Of a DNA stretch of 64,000 nt, positions 9,763 to 17,405 are shown piece by piece. The notes below the pieces were generated by a model. That model worked only from the letters and a program-made list of their open reading frames with translations. It was not told the DNA's origin and ran no database searches. Each line of letters begins with the position of its first letter. Position 1 is the stretch's first letter. The position numbers and the translations under genes were made by a program. The DNA lies in NCBI GenBank assembly GCA_007693595.1, contig REDI01000028.1, forward strand, positions 1-64,000, read 5' to 3'. Source of the DNA: Deltaproteobacteria bacterium. GTDB lineage: Bacteria > Myxococcota_A > UBA796 > GCA-2862545.

Positions 9763-10872
9763 TCAGTCCAAGGTAGCTTGCGAGAAGATCCCGCCTTGCA
9801 CACCAGGGCCCGAGCCTTCGAGCTCCGCTTCGAAGAAGGCGGTCGCATAGTGCCGCAAGATGGGATGGGAGAGTTCGAAATCGAGGAAGCCATCCTCGCA
9901 GGATTCGTCTGGAGGATCGTCAGGGATGTAGCCCGGGCAGCCATCCGTCGCGAGGTTCGTGAGCTGGTTGAGGATGAGGCTGTTCACGTCGTCTCGAGGC
10001 CGCAGGATCTCGTCGGCGACCGTCCCCAGATCGAGCTCGCACAGGTCGCTGAACGCGAGGTGACCGCCGCCGCGCAGGCTCAAGAGCTGGCTGTTCACGG
10101 ACTCGGACTCGGCCTCGACCACCCGGCTGTGGGGCACGATGCCATCGCAGGTGGCCGACATGAACAGCGAGGGCACGTCCCGTTCGATGACAGCACCTCC
10201 GCCCATGGGGAGCAGGGCGGAGAAGCGCTCGTTGTCGGACCCGACCCTCGACGTGGTTCCTCCACCGGCGGAGTGGCCGAGCATGCCGATCTTATCGACA
10301 TCCAGGGCCGCGAGGAAGGGGCCGGTCAGGTTGGCGTCGTCGATCCAGTCCAAGGCCGCCTCGACGTGGGCGGGGGCGGGGTCGTCGCCACCGATGCCAA
10401 GGTTGCAGCCAGGCAAGGGAGGGCTGAACAAGCACGGGAGCTGATCGGAGAGGTTTCGGCCCGGATGATCGGGAGCGATCACGACGAAGCCGCGGCTCGC
10501 CAAGTGGACCGTCAAGTCATAGGACTGAAGGCGCATGCCACCGAACCCATGGCTGAAGATCAGCACGGGGTAGGGGCGCTCGGGCTGGCGAATGCGGGCG
10601 TCGCGGTAGGCTCCCGTGAGGGGATCGGCGAGGTCCAGGTCGTCGCCGAGGAGCTCTTGCACCTCGACGGGAACCCATCGCAGCACGTCGAGGGGGTCTT
10701 GATGCCCATCGAGGGCCTCATCGCCCGCGGGGTACCAGACCTCGGCGGTCGTCGGCCCCAGATCGATGGACACCACCCCGACAGGCGCCGCCGAGATCGC
10801 GGGATCCTCGTCGCGCTCAATCGGCTCAGGGTTGACGCAGCCCATCAGAATAAAGGCAGGTAGAAGGCGCAT
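9763..10872 (-). CDS. Lipoprotein alpha/beta hydrolase (PAF-AH/chlorophyllase-like)
   Basis: The 369-residue product begins with a short lipoprotein signal (MRLLPAFILMGC). The hydrolase core shows 'YPVLIFSHGFGG' (oxyanion strand), 'VVIAPDHPG' and the nucleophile elbow GHSAGG, with candidate acid and histidine in 'SATCDGIVPHSRVV' and 'RGGGHLAFSDLC'. This pattern fits platelet-activating-factor acetylhydrolase, chlorophyllase or polyester-hydrolase-like esterases. The substrate is unknown; a lipid or ester in the envelope is likely from the location. The ATG at 10872 follows AAGGAA at good spacing. Four cysteines in the last third may form disulfides. It heads a two-gene unit with the DUF819 protein. 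Confidence 0.88.
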   Translation of the reverse strand: MRLLPAFILMGCVNPEPIERDEDPAISAAPVGVVSIDLGPTTAEVWYPAGDEALDGHQDPLDVLRWVPVEVQELLGDDLDLADPLTGAYRDARIRQPERPYPVLIFSHGFGGMRLQSYDLTVHLASRGFVVIAPDHPGRNLSDQLPCLFSPPLPGCNLGIGGDDPAPAHVEAALDWIDDANLTGPFLAALDVDKIGMLGHSAGGGTTSRVGSDNERFSALLPMGGGAVIERDVPSLFMSATCDGIVPHSRVVEAESESVNSQLLSLRGGGHLAFSDLCELDLGTVADEILRPRDDVNSLILNQLTNLATDGCPGYIPDDPPDESCEDGFLDFELSHPILRHYATAFFEAELEGSGPGVQGGIFSQATLD

Positions 10873-10911
10873 AGGCTTCCTTGGGGTTCAGGTGGTTCCT
10901 AGGTGGACGTT

Positions 10912-12438
10912 CTAATCCCGAGCGCGACGGAAGCCCGAGTCCCAGGCCTGGCTCTCGGCGCAGAACCACTGGGCTCCGGTGGAGCCCTCGACCTGGACCT
11001 GCGCGTAGCTTCTGGACTGCGGTGTGTAGAAAAGCTTTCGGCCATCGTCGAGGACAACCCCTTTGATCAAGTCGTGTCCGTCTTCCTTGGGCACGATCCG
11101 GTGAGGGGGCAGGGGGGGGAGCGGCGGCGGGTTGGGACCGCAGCCCGGATCGTCGGCGTCGATCTTCTTGTCGTAGTCGTTGTCGACGCCGTCGGCGCAG
11201 GCCACAGGGCTGTCCATGCTCTCGGCGTCGGGGCGGCCACGGAGCCACTTGTCGTCGATGTCGTTCCAGAGCTTGTTGAAGGTCTCGAGGTAGGCCTGAC
11301 CGTAGGAGCGACTGAAGATGACGACCGTGTTCTCGTCGTTGCCGCGGTGACCAGCGCTCGTCCAGTTCATCGAGCCTGAGATGATGATCTTGCCGTCGAC
11401 GACCGCGGACTTGGCGTGCATCTTCCCGCCCCAGGTCTCGATCTTGACCGGGATCCCGGCAGAGCGCAACACCTCGTGCTTGGTGTAGCCGTTGGTCGCG
11501 GCCGTCGCGTCCATGAGGATCCGAACCTTCACGCCGCGCTGATGGGCGGCGATCAGGTCGGCGGTGATGTTCTTGTCGGTCAGGAAGAAGACGGCGACGT
11601 CGATGCTCTTCTTGGCCTTCTGGAGGTGGGGGCGCACCGCGCGCACCATCGGCTCGTCTTGGGGGCTGAAGAAGACCTCGATCGTCAGGTCGTCTCCGAG
11701 CTTGAGACGCTTGCGCTCCCCATCGGCGACCTTTTCGTTGTGGTAGCGGTCATGGACCCACATCTGTTCGAACTCTTTTGTGTACCACCCCGCGATCTTG
11801 GGGTGGTTGAGCACCGTGACGATGTTCGCGTTGTACCCACCCGTTCCCGAATCGGAGAGATTGGTACTGCCCGTCCATACGCTGAGCTGATCTGCGATGA
11901 TGAACTTGTGGTGCATGATGTCGCCTTGAAACTCGAGGGCCTCTCGGCTGGCGTGCACGCCGACGAGACACTTATCGCCGAGGTCGTAGCCTAGACACTG
12001 GGCAGGTCCCAAGAACCCTGCCGGAGACTCGCAGCGTGCGGTGCGCGGGTCGTAGGGCTTGCGTTTGGCGGCGGTGCGCTTGTCGGACTTGTAGTCGTCG
12101 CGAACGGCGTCGCCGAGCTCGGCTTCGAGCTTGGGGGTAGAGGTGTAATAGTTGTGGTTCTTGATGTCTTTGTCGACGACGACCCGAACGCGCACCCCGC
12201 GGTCACGGGCGGCGAGGATCGCTCGGTAGATCTTGCTCTGGTTTCGCAGACCATAAATCGCGATATCGAGGGACTCCTCGGCGGACTCGATCAGGTTCAG
12301 GGCTGCTTTGCAGTGCGCGGTGGTGCACTGGTCGAGCGGCGCTGTAAAGCCCTCGGGATCGTTGAAGTAGAACTCGAGGGGCCCCGAAGTCGCGACGGTG
12401 GGAGCGAGGAGGGCGAGGGTGGTCAACACAAAGCGCAT
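10912..12438 (-). CDS. Exported phospholipase D-family protein
   Basis: The 508-residue protein starts with a signal peptide (MRFVLTTLALLAPTVATSG). It carries both HKD motifs of the PLD superfamily: 'HHKFIIADQLSVWTGSTN' and 'HAKSAVVDGKIIISGSMN', each HxKx4D followed by a GSxN element, so the two-lobed active site is complete. Family members hydrolyse or transfer phosphodiester bonds in lipids or nucleic acids; which one applies here cannot be told. After the catalytic part lies 'CADGVDNDYDKKIDADDPGC', a calcium-loop-like motif frequent in exported proteins of Myxococcota-type bacteria, then a proline-rich stretch and a small C-terminal domain ('DGRKLFYTPQSRSYAQVQ'). GGAG precedes the ATG. Confidence 0.92.
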   Translation of the reverse strand: MRFVLTTLALLAPTVATSGPLEFYFNDPEGFTAPLDQCTTAHCKAALNLIESAEESLDIAIYGLRNQSKIYRAILAARDRGVRVRVVVDKDIKNHNYYTSTPKLEAELGDAVRDDYKSDKRTAAKRKPYDPRTARCESPAGFLGPAQCLGYDLGDKCLVGVHASREALEFQGDIMHHKFIIADQLSVWTGSTNLSDSGTGGYNANIVTVLNHPKIAGWYTKEFEQMWVHDRYHNEKVADGERKRLKLGDDLTIEVFFSPQDEPMVRAVRPHLQKAKKSIDVAVFFLTDKNITADLIAAHQRGVKVRILMDATAATNGYTKHEVLRSAGIPVKIETWGGKMHAKSAVVDGKIIISGSMNWTSAGHRGNDENTVVIFSRSYGQAYLETFNKLWNDIDDKWLRGRPDAESMDSPVACADGVDNDYDKKIDADDPGCGPNPPPLPPLPPHRIVPKEDGHDLIKGVVLDDGRKLFYTPQSRSYAQVQVEGSTGAQWFCAESQAWDSGFRRARD

Positions 12439-12623
12439 GCGAAACTCCGAGCGATCGTTCGTAGAACCCCGGCCGGGCCTACAGCGTCCATAGCCTATCG
12501 GATCCGCACTTCGATCGCGCGCTGGCTTCGTGATGGCGCCTCGATCGTGTCGCAGGGCACCGTCCCGCCAGAGCTGGTTGCCCGGTGGGTTGCGCGTCCA
12601 TACCCTGCGCGCACGGAGGCCTC

Positions 12624-13688
12624 GTGTTCGATCCGACCCGCGCCCTGCTCGAGTGGTACGACCGCCATCAACGGACCCTTCCCTGGCGAACCGACCCGAC
12701 CCCCTACCACGTGCTCCTGAGCGAGTTCATGCTCCAGCAGACCCGCGTAGAGACCGTGATCCCCTACTTCGAACGCTTTATCGCCCGGTGGCCCACCCTG
12801 TCCGATCTGGCGGGTGCGAGCTCCGAGGACGTCATGGAGGCCTGGGCGGGGCTGGGCTACTATCGCCGAGCCCGCAACCTGCACGCAGCGGCCAAGATGG
12901 CCGTCGCACAAGGAGGGCTCAGGGCGGATCCTGAGGCGATCCGAGCCCTCCCGGGGGTCGGGGCCTATACGGCAGGTGCGATCGCCTCCATCGCCTTCGG
13001 GCTGCCGGAGCCCGCGGTCGACGGAAACGTCGACCGGGTCATCAGCCGCCTCTCCGCCCTGCGGGAGGACCCGACCAAGGCCAAGGGAAAGCGGTTGATT
13101 CGAGAGAAGGTGATGGAGCTCCAGCCTGCGGAGCGAGCCGGTGACTTCAACCAGGCCCTCATGGAGCTTGGGGCCACCCTGTGCAGCCCGCGGAGCCCGA
13201 GCTGCCTGGTCTGCCCCTGGTCCGAAGGGTGCGAGGCCCGCGCGCTCGGCATCGCCGAGTCCCTCCCCAACAAGCCGAAGAAGAAGCAGCCTGTACCCGA
13301 GCGTGGGGTCTCGGGCCTGCTCTGGACGGGCCAGGGGTGGCTCATGGGCAGGCGGCCGCCGGACATGCGCCTCGGGGGGCTCTGGGAGCCTCCTTCAGGC
13401 TTGATCCTGGCGGGGGAGTCGTCCTCGGACGCGGTGATCCGCGTGATGCGGGATCATGCGGGGGTCGAGGTCGAGGTGGTGCGGAGCCTCGGTGAGGTCC
13501 TGCACGTCTTTACCCATCGCCGCCTGACCCGAGAGGTCTTTGAGGTCAGGCCGCGCGGCGTCATGGAGCCTTGCGCGAGCGCGTCCTACGATGCCATCGA
13601 GACGGTGCCCTTGGGTGATTCTCGGGGGATGTCCAAGCTCGCTCGAAAGACCTTGGCGCTGGGAGGGGCCCTCACCCAGGAGCCTTGA
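12624..13688 (+). CDS. mutY: A/G-specific adenine glycosylase
   Basis: MutY removes adenine mispaired with 8-oxoguanine during base-excision repair. The GTG at 12624 lies four bases after GGAGG, giving 354 residues that begin MFDPTRALLEWYDRHQRTLPW. The HhH-GPD core is clear: 'MLQQTRVETVIPYFERF' with the catalytic glutamate just upstream, 'LPGVGAYTAGAIASIAFG' (helix-hairpin-helix) and 'AVDGNVDRVISRL' with the catalytic aspartate. The iron-sulfur loop has four cysteines spaced C-x6-C-x2-C-x5-C at 'CSPRSPSCLVCPWSEGC'. The C-terminal Nudix-like 8-oxoG recognition domain follows ('GLWEPPSG', 'HVFTHRRLTREVFE'). Length and features are typical. Confidence 0.96.
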   Translation: MFDPTRALLEWYDRHQRTLPWRTDPTPYHVLLSEFMLQQTRVETVIPYFERFIARWPTLSDLAGASSEDVMEAWAGLGYYRRARNLHAAAKMAVAQGGLRADPEAIRALPGVGAYTAGAIASIAFGLPEPAVDGNVDRVISRLSALREDPTKAKGKRLIREKVMELQPAERAGDFNQALMELGATLCSPRSPSCLVCPWSEGCEARALGIAESLPNKPKKKQPVPERGVSGLLWTGQGWLMGRRPPDMRLGGLWEPPSGLILAGESSSDAVIRVMRDHAGVEVEVVRSLGEVLHVFTHRRLTREVFEVRPRGVMEPCASASYDAIETVPLGDSRGMSKLARKTLALGGALTQEP

Positions 13689-13777
13689 CCGCGCGCGGAG
13701 GTGCCCGGGCAGCGCTACGCGATGAGGAAGAGCCGCCTCGCGCCCCTTCCGAGGGTCGGATAGGCCCCTCCGTGCCT

Positions 13778-13797
13778 CTCGCCTCGCCTCGCCTCGC
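13778..13797 (+). repeat. (CTCGC)4 tandem pentanucleotide
   Basis: Four perfect copies of CTCGC lie just before the start of the CinA-type gene at 13811. As a short tandem it could vary by slippage, but it is outside the coding region and too small to claim a function. Confidence 0.7.
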
Positions 13798-13810
13798 CTA
13801 GGAGTAGCCC

Positions 13811-14527
13811 ATGCCCACCGTCGCAGGCATCATCGTCGGTAACGAGATCCTCAGTGGGAAGTTCGCCGACCAGAACGGGCCCCACCTGATCGAGCGCACG
13901 CGGGCGCTGGGAGCCGACCTGATGCGTCTGGTTACGGTGCCGGATGTGCGGCAGGTCATCGCCGAAGAGGTCGCTCGGTGCGCCGAGCGCTTCGATCAGG
14001 TGATCACCTCTGGCGGGGTCGGGCCGACCCACGACGACGTCACCCTCGAGAGCGTCGCGATGGCCTTCGGCACCAAGGTCGCCCGCCATCCCGAGCTCGA
14101 GCAACTCCTCGAGCGCTACGGGCTCACAAACCCTCACGCCATGCGCATGGCAGAGGTCCCGGAAGGCTCGATCCTTCATCGAGGTTCGGGCACGAGCTTT
14201 CCGGTCGTGCAGTTTCAGAACGTCTGGATCCTCCCAGGGGTGCCCAAGCTCTTCCAACAGAAGCTCCTCGCGGTCGAGCCTTCTCTCAGCGGCGAGTCCA
14301 TGCAGACCCGGCGCCTCTACACCGACGAGCACGAGACCGAGATCGCGGCCCGTCTCCAGCGCGTCCAGCTCGCCCATCCTTCGGTTGAGGTCGGCTCCTA
14401 TCCCCGCTTCTCCGAGGGTCCTCCCCACGTGATCGTCACCCTGGAGTCCCGCGACACCCCGTCGCTCGACGCGGCCTTCCAGACCCTGCAGAAGGCGCTA
14501 CGCCTGATCGCGCCTCCCGTCGAATGA
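13811..14527 (+). CDS. CinA-type molybdopterin-binding domain protein
   Basis: The 238-residue protein is the N-terminal CinA/competence-damage-inducible A domain, which shares the fold of MoaB/MogA. Diagnostic stretches are 'AGIIVGNEILSGKFADQN', 'VITSGGVGPTHDDVT' and 'FQNVWILPGVPKLFQ'. In full-length CinA this domain is a nucleotide pyrophosphatase and the C-terminal part is an NMN deamidase; the latter is absent here. Stand-alone versions of this length are common, so it is not a truncation. The exact reaction cannot be inferred. The ATG at 13811 is preceded by TAGGAG at a suitable distance. Confidence 0.88.
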   Translation: MPTVAGIIVGNEILSGKFADQNGPHLIERTRALGADLMRLVTVPDVRQVIAEEVARCAERFDQVITSGGVGPTHDDVTLESVAMAFGTKVARHPELEQLLERYGLTNPHAMRMAEVPEGSILHRGSGTSFPVVQFQNVWILPGVPKLFQQKLLAVEPSLSGESMQTRRLYTDEHETEIAARLQRVQLAHPSVEVGSYPRFSEGPPHVIVTLESRDTPSLDAAFQTLQKALRLIAPPVE

Positions 14528-14624
14528 CCAGGGACCTCAACCCGTCACGTCGTGTCGAAGGCCCTTGCGCCCTCGCGTCAGACTGTCCAGACTAAAGCAA
14601 GCGCTAACCAACGACCGGATCTCC

Positions 14625-16190
14625 ATGAGACACGCCGTACACGTGACCGCCAACTTCTTTGGCACGGTCGTCGAACACACCGTGGCAGAGCAAGGGCAGT
14701 CTGTGGTTCTCGACGGCCGCTCCTCCATCGCCTTGCCGTTGCCGCCTGAGGTCCCCTTTATCGCACGGATCCACTGGAGGGGCCCGGCGACCGTACTGAT
14801 CGAGGAAGCCGACGGCACGAGCCACTTGCTCGAGCGCGAGGGCCGGGTTCGGCTCGATCTGGATCCCATCGAGATCGAGTTTCGGCTCGATCCCAGGTAT
14901 CCTCTGCTGAGGCTCCCGCAGACCCGCGCCTTCATGGCGGCGCTCCAGGGCTTCGTGCTGCTCACGGTGCCGGTCTTGGTCTTGGGCCTGCTCCCTGCCC
15001 AGCTCGGCGCAGTGAACACGGCCTGGTGCGCGTCGTGGGTGGGCGACGCGCTCCCGCCCGAGCACATCCCCTTGGTCCGCGACGTCATGAAGGCGTGCCA
15101 CCCGCCCCAGCAGTCCCATACGCAAGGCGACGCCATCCCGCAGGACCGCATGGCCGAGTACCTCGAGCGCATCCTTCGCAACCAGATCGACAAAGATGAG
15201 GGTACTCGGCGGCTCGAGCGAGGGGATCGCCAGCATGGGGAGCGCAAGGTAGACGACTTCTACATGCCAGCAGGTGACGACGGGCCCAAGTCCCGCATGG
15301 GCGGCGCTTCCGAGACCGCCCTGCGCCCGGAGCGCCACCCCGGCCGAACCAAAAAAGAAGAGCCCCCCCCCGAAGACCAGCCCCCCGAGCCCGAGGTCCT
15401 CGCCGTCGACCAGGGCACCCCCATCGAGCGTGTCGAGCCGGAGCCCACCATCGTCCCGGTCCCCGACGACCCCCCCCCCGACGAGACCCTGCCCGAGGTC
15501 GACCGCACCCAAGAGGAGCGCGCCGAAGATCGCGAAGGGTGGGGGATCCGCGACTGGTACGACCAAGCCCAACTCGACGAGGACCAAGAGCGCATCAAGG
15601 TCATGACCGATCTGGCGAAGCGTATGCTCAAGATCGACCCCGACGATCCGAACGCGCTGAGCTTGCTCGCCTTTTATCAGTACCTCAACGAGGACCACAA
15701 GGGCGCGATCAAGACCTATGATCGGCTGATCGAGCTCTTTCCGAACAGCGCGGCCGCCTACAACAACAAGGCTCTCGCCTACAAGCGGCTCGGTCAGTAC
15801 CAAGAAGAAGAGAACCTCTATCACCTCGCGCTGCAGATCCAGCCTGACGACTACACCGCCCTGAACAACCTCGCGGTCAACCTCGCTCACCAAAAGCGCC
15901 ACGACGAGGCCCTGCAGATCATGGAAGACCTCGAGCGCCGCAAGCCCAACGAGGCCTACGCCAACCTCCATCGGGCCAAGATCTTCGCTGAGATGGGCGA
16001 CGACGAGCGGGCCCTTCATTACCTCGAGCTTTCACTCAAGGGGATGGCGGAGCTGGGCACCATGCATAGTATCGAGTTTCGACAAGACATTCGGGTCGAC
16101 CCCTCCTTCGACGAGCTTCGAAAGACCCGGCGGTTCAAGCAATTGCTGTGGCAATATTATGGTGATGACTCGCCTCTACCCACAGACTGA
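14625..16190 (+). CDS. Membrane-anchored TPR protein with disordered linker
   Basis: From the ATG at 14625 the product has 521 residues in four parts. Residues 1-100 form a beta-rich domain ('AVHVTANFFGTVVEHTVAEQ', 'GRVRLDLDPIEIEF'). One membrane segment follows at about 105-130 ('LQGFVLLTVPVLVLGLLPA'). A 200-residue linker is full of Glu and Pro ('PPPEDQPPEPEV') and probably disordered. At least four TPR units at about 330-490 follow ('DPDDPNALSLLAFYQYLNED', 'AAYNNKALAYKRLGQYQEE'). The N-terminal domain plus membrane helix resembles the protein encoded just downstream. TPRs bind other proteins, so a scaffolding role in an envelope machine is plausible but unproven. The start is chosen on domain integrity; no strong ribosome site is seen. 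Confidence 0.8.
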   Translation: MRHAVHVTANFFGTVVEHTVAEQGQSVVLDGRSSIALPLPPEVPFIARIHWRGPATVLIEEADGTSHLLEREGRVRLDLDPIEIEFRLDPRYPLLRLPQTRAFMAALQGFVLLTVPVLVLGLLPAQLGAVNTAWCASWVGDALPPEHIPLVRDVMKACHPPQQSHTQGDAIPQDRMAEYLERILRNQIDKDEGTRRLERGDRQHGERKVDDFYMPAGDDGPKSRMGGASETALRPERHPGRTKKEEPPPEDQPPEPEVLAVDQGTPIERVEPEPTIVPVPDDPPPDETLPEVDRTQEERAEDREGWGIRDWYDQAQLDEDQERIKVMTDLAKRMLKIDPDDPNALSLLAFYQYLNEDHKGAIKTYDRLIELFPNSAAAYNNKALAYKRLGQYQEEENLYHLALQIQPDDYTALNNLAVNLAHQKRHDEALQIMEDLERRKPNEAYANLHRAKIFAEMGDDERALHYLELSLKGMAELGTMHSIEFRQDIRVDPSFDELRKTRRFKQLLWQYYGDDSPLPTD

Positions 16191-16252
16191 GCGGCGAACG
16201 ACCGCCCGAGCTCCCCGCGCCCATCCGGGAACCGCGGGGTCCCGTTCGATGT

Positions 16253-16272
16253 CCCACCTGGCAGGAGGTGGG
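16253..16272 (+). promoter_or_regulatory. Hairpin covering the ribosome-binding site of the next gene
   Basis: CCCACCT (16253-16259) pairs perfectly with AGGTGGG (16266-16272), with GGCAGG as loop. The ribosome site AGGAGG (16263-16268) is half in the loop and half in the stem, directly before the TTG start at 16275. Folding would limit ribosome access, so translation may depend on ribosomes or factors opening it. Confidence 0.45.
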
Positions 16273-16274
16273 CG

Positions 16275-16802
16275 TTGAGGCTTCACGTCAGCATCGCTAT
16301 TGGTGAGAACGTCGTCCAAGACGAGGTCCTCGACGTCGTCGACGGGCTGCGGATCGGCGAGCACGACGACGCGGCGGTGTGCTTTCCCGGCGCTGACCTC
16401 ATCGCCTCCAGACACGGGGCTGGGCTGCGGATCGGTGGGCACCGCTTGATCGAAGGCGAGACCCTCAGGCTGCACTACGGCGAGATCCGGGTCACCCTCG
16501 ATCTGATGAGCCCGGATCCCTCCAAGACTCCGCGGACGATCCCCTTCGATGTCGCGATGCCGATCCTGCTGGCGGGGGTGGTGCTGCTCATGCTCACAAG
16601 TCAGGTGGCGCAGCAAGTCTTGATCCAGAAGGCCGACACCTCCTCTCAGGTGGCCCGCGCGGTCGAGGCGCTCCTCCTGCCCCCTGAGGTGCGGGTGCTC
16701 GGGCCGCCTCAAGCCTTTGTGCCACGCGATATCAACCGCCTTCCCCAGACGACCTCGGTGCGCTACATCGACGATGCACAGCGGGGCGGTCAGGCGCGTT
16801 AA
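16275..16802 (+). CDS. Single-pass membrane protein with FHA-like N-terminal domain
   Basis: AGGAGG lies six bases before a TTG at 16275, which gives 175 residues starting MRLHVSIAIGENVV; no better start exists. Residues 1-85 form a beta-rich domain with FHA-like rhythm ('GLRIGEHDDAAVCFPG', 'GAGLRIGGHRLIEGETLRL'), though the conserved FHA Arg/Ser/His set is not clearly present. A membrane helix follows at about 98-120 ('MPILLAGVVLLMLTSQVA') and then a short extracytoplasmic tail. The architecture echoes the first 130 residues of the upstream TPR protein, suggesting two paralogues with different C-termini. Function is unknown. The gene is 84 bases after the TPR gene and 40 bases before coaD. 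Confidence 0.7.
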   Translation: MRLHVSIAIGENVVQDEVLDVVDGLRIGEHDDAAVCFPGADLIASRHGAGLRIGGHRLIEGETLRLHYGEIRVTLDLMSPDPSKTPRTIPFDVAMPILLAGVVLLMLTSQVAQQVLIQKADTSSQVARAVEALLLPPEVRVLGPPQAFVPRDINRLPQTTSVRYIDDAQRGGQAR

Positions 16803-16841
16803 CCACGCCTCCGTAGCGGGCGTCTCCCCGCTGGAGGTTCG

Positions 16842-17336
16842 ATGACATCGCGCCGAACTGCGATCTACGCTGGCTCTTTCGACCCGATCACCGTCGGCCA
16901 CCTCGACGTGATCCAGCGTGGCGCCAAGCTCTACGACCGGCTCATCGTCGCGGTGGGGCTCAACCCCGCCAAGCGCTACTGGTTCGATCTGAACGACCGG
17001 CTGGCTCTGGTCAAGGCGGTAACGACCGATCTGCCACACGTCGAGGTGGTGCCCTTTCACGGCCTCCTGGTCGAGGCGGCCCGCGAGCATGGCGCCGAGG
17101 TCATCTTGCGCGGCCTTCGAGCCCTCTCCGACTTCGACAGCGAGTTCAGATACGGCCTCGCCAACCGCGATCTCTCGGACCTCGAGACCCTCTTCATGCT
17201 GACCGACCCTGAGCACCTCTTTGTGTCGAGTTCGATCGTCAAAGAGATCGCGACCAACGGCGGCGATGTCTCGCGCTACGTGCCCGGCCCGGTGGTCGAC
17301 GCGATCCGAGCCCGACTCCAGGGTCGCGAGGATTGA
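16842..17336 (+). CDS. coaD: Phosphopantetheine adenylyltransferase
   Basis: CoaD transfers AMP from ATP to 4'-phosphopantetheine, the penultimate step of coenzyme A synthesis. The 164 residues show 'AIYAGSFDPITVGHLDVI' with the TxGH-type nucleotide loop (here TVGH), 'ILRGLRALSDFDSEFRYGL', and the second ATP motif 'FVSSSIVKEIATNGGDVS'. Length is typical of bacterial CoaD (about 160). GGAGG precedes the ATG by a few bases. It is followed closely by glmS on the same strand. The type III pantothenate kinase gene coaX is about 44 kb away in the same window. Confidence 0.97.
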   Translation: MTSRRTAIYAGSFDPITVGHLDVIQRGAKLYDRLIVAVGLNPAKRYWFDLNDRLALVKAVTTDLPHVEVVPFHGLLVEAAREHGAEVILRGLRALSDFDSEFRYGLANRDLSDLETLFMLTDPEHLFVSSSIVKEIATNGGDVSRYVPGPVVDAIRARLQGRED

Positions 17337-17405
17337 TCTGAAAGCCTCGTCGCGCTCGCGACAAGGACCAGTCGAGGCCGCTCTGGCGGCGCACGGAGAA
17401 GACGC

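Noticed and set aside
14604-16019. Open frame of 471 codons on the minus strand opposite the TPR gene
   Set aside because: The plus-strand TPR protein has clear repeats and a membrane helix; the antisense frame has none.
17337-17405. glmS ribozyme before glmS
   Set aside because: Only 69 bases separate coaD and glmS, too short for the ribozyme, and its conserved core is not seen.
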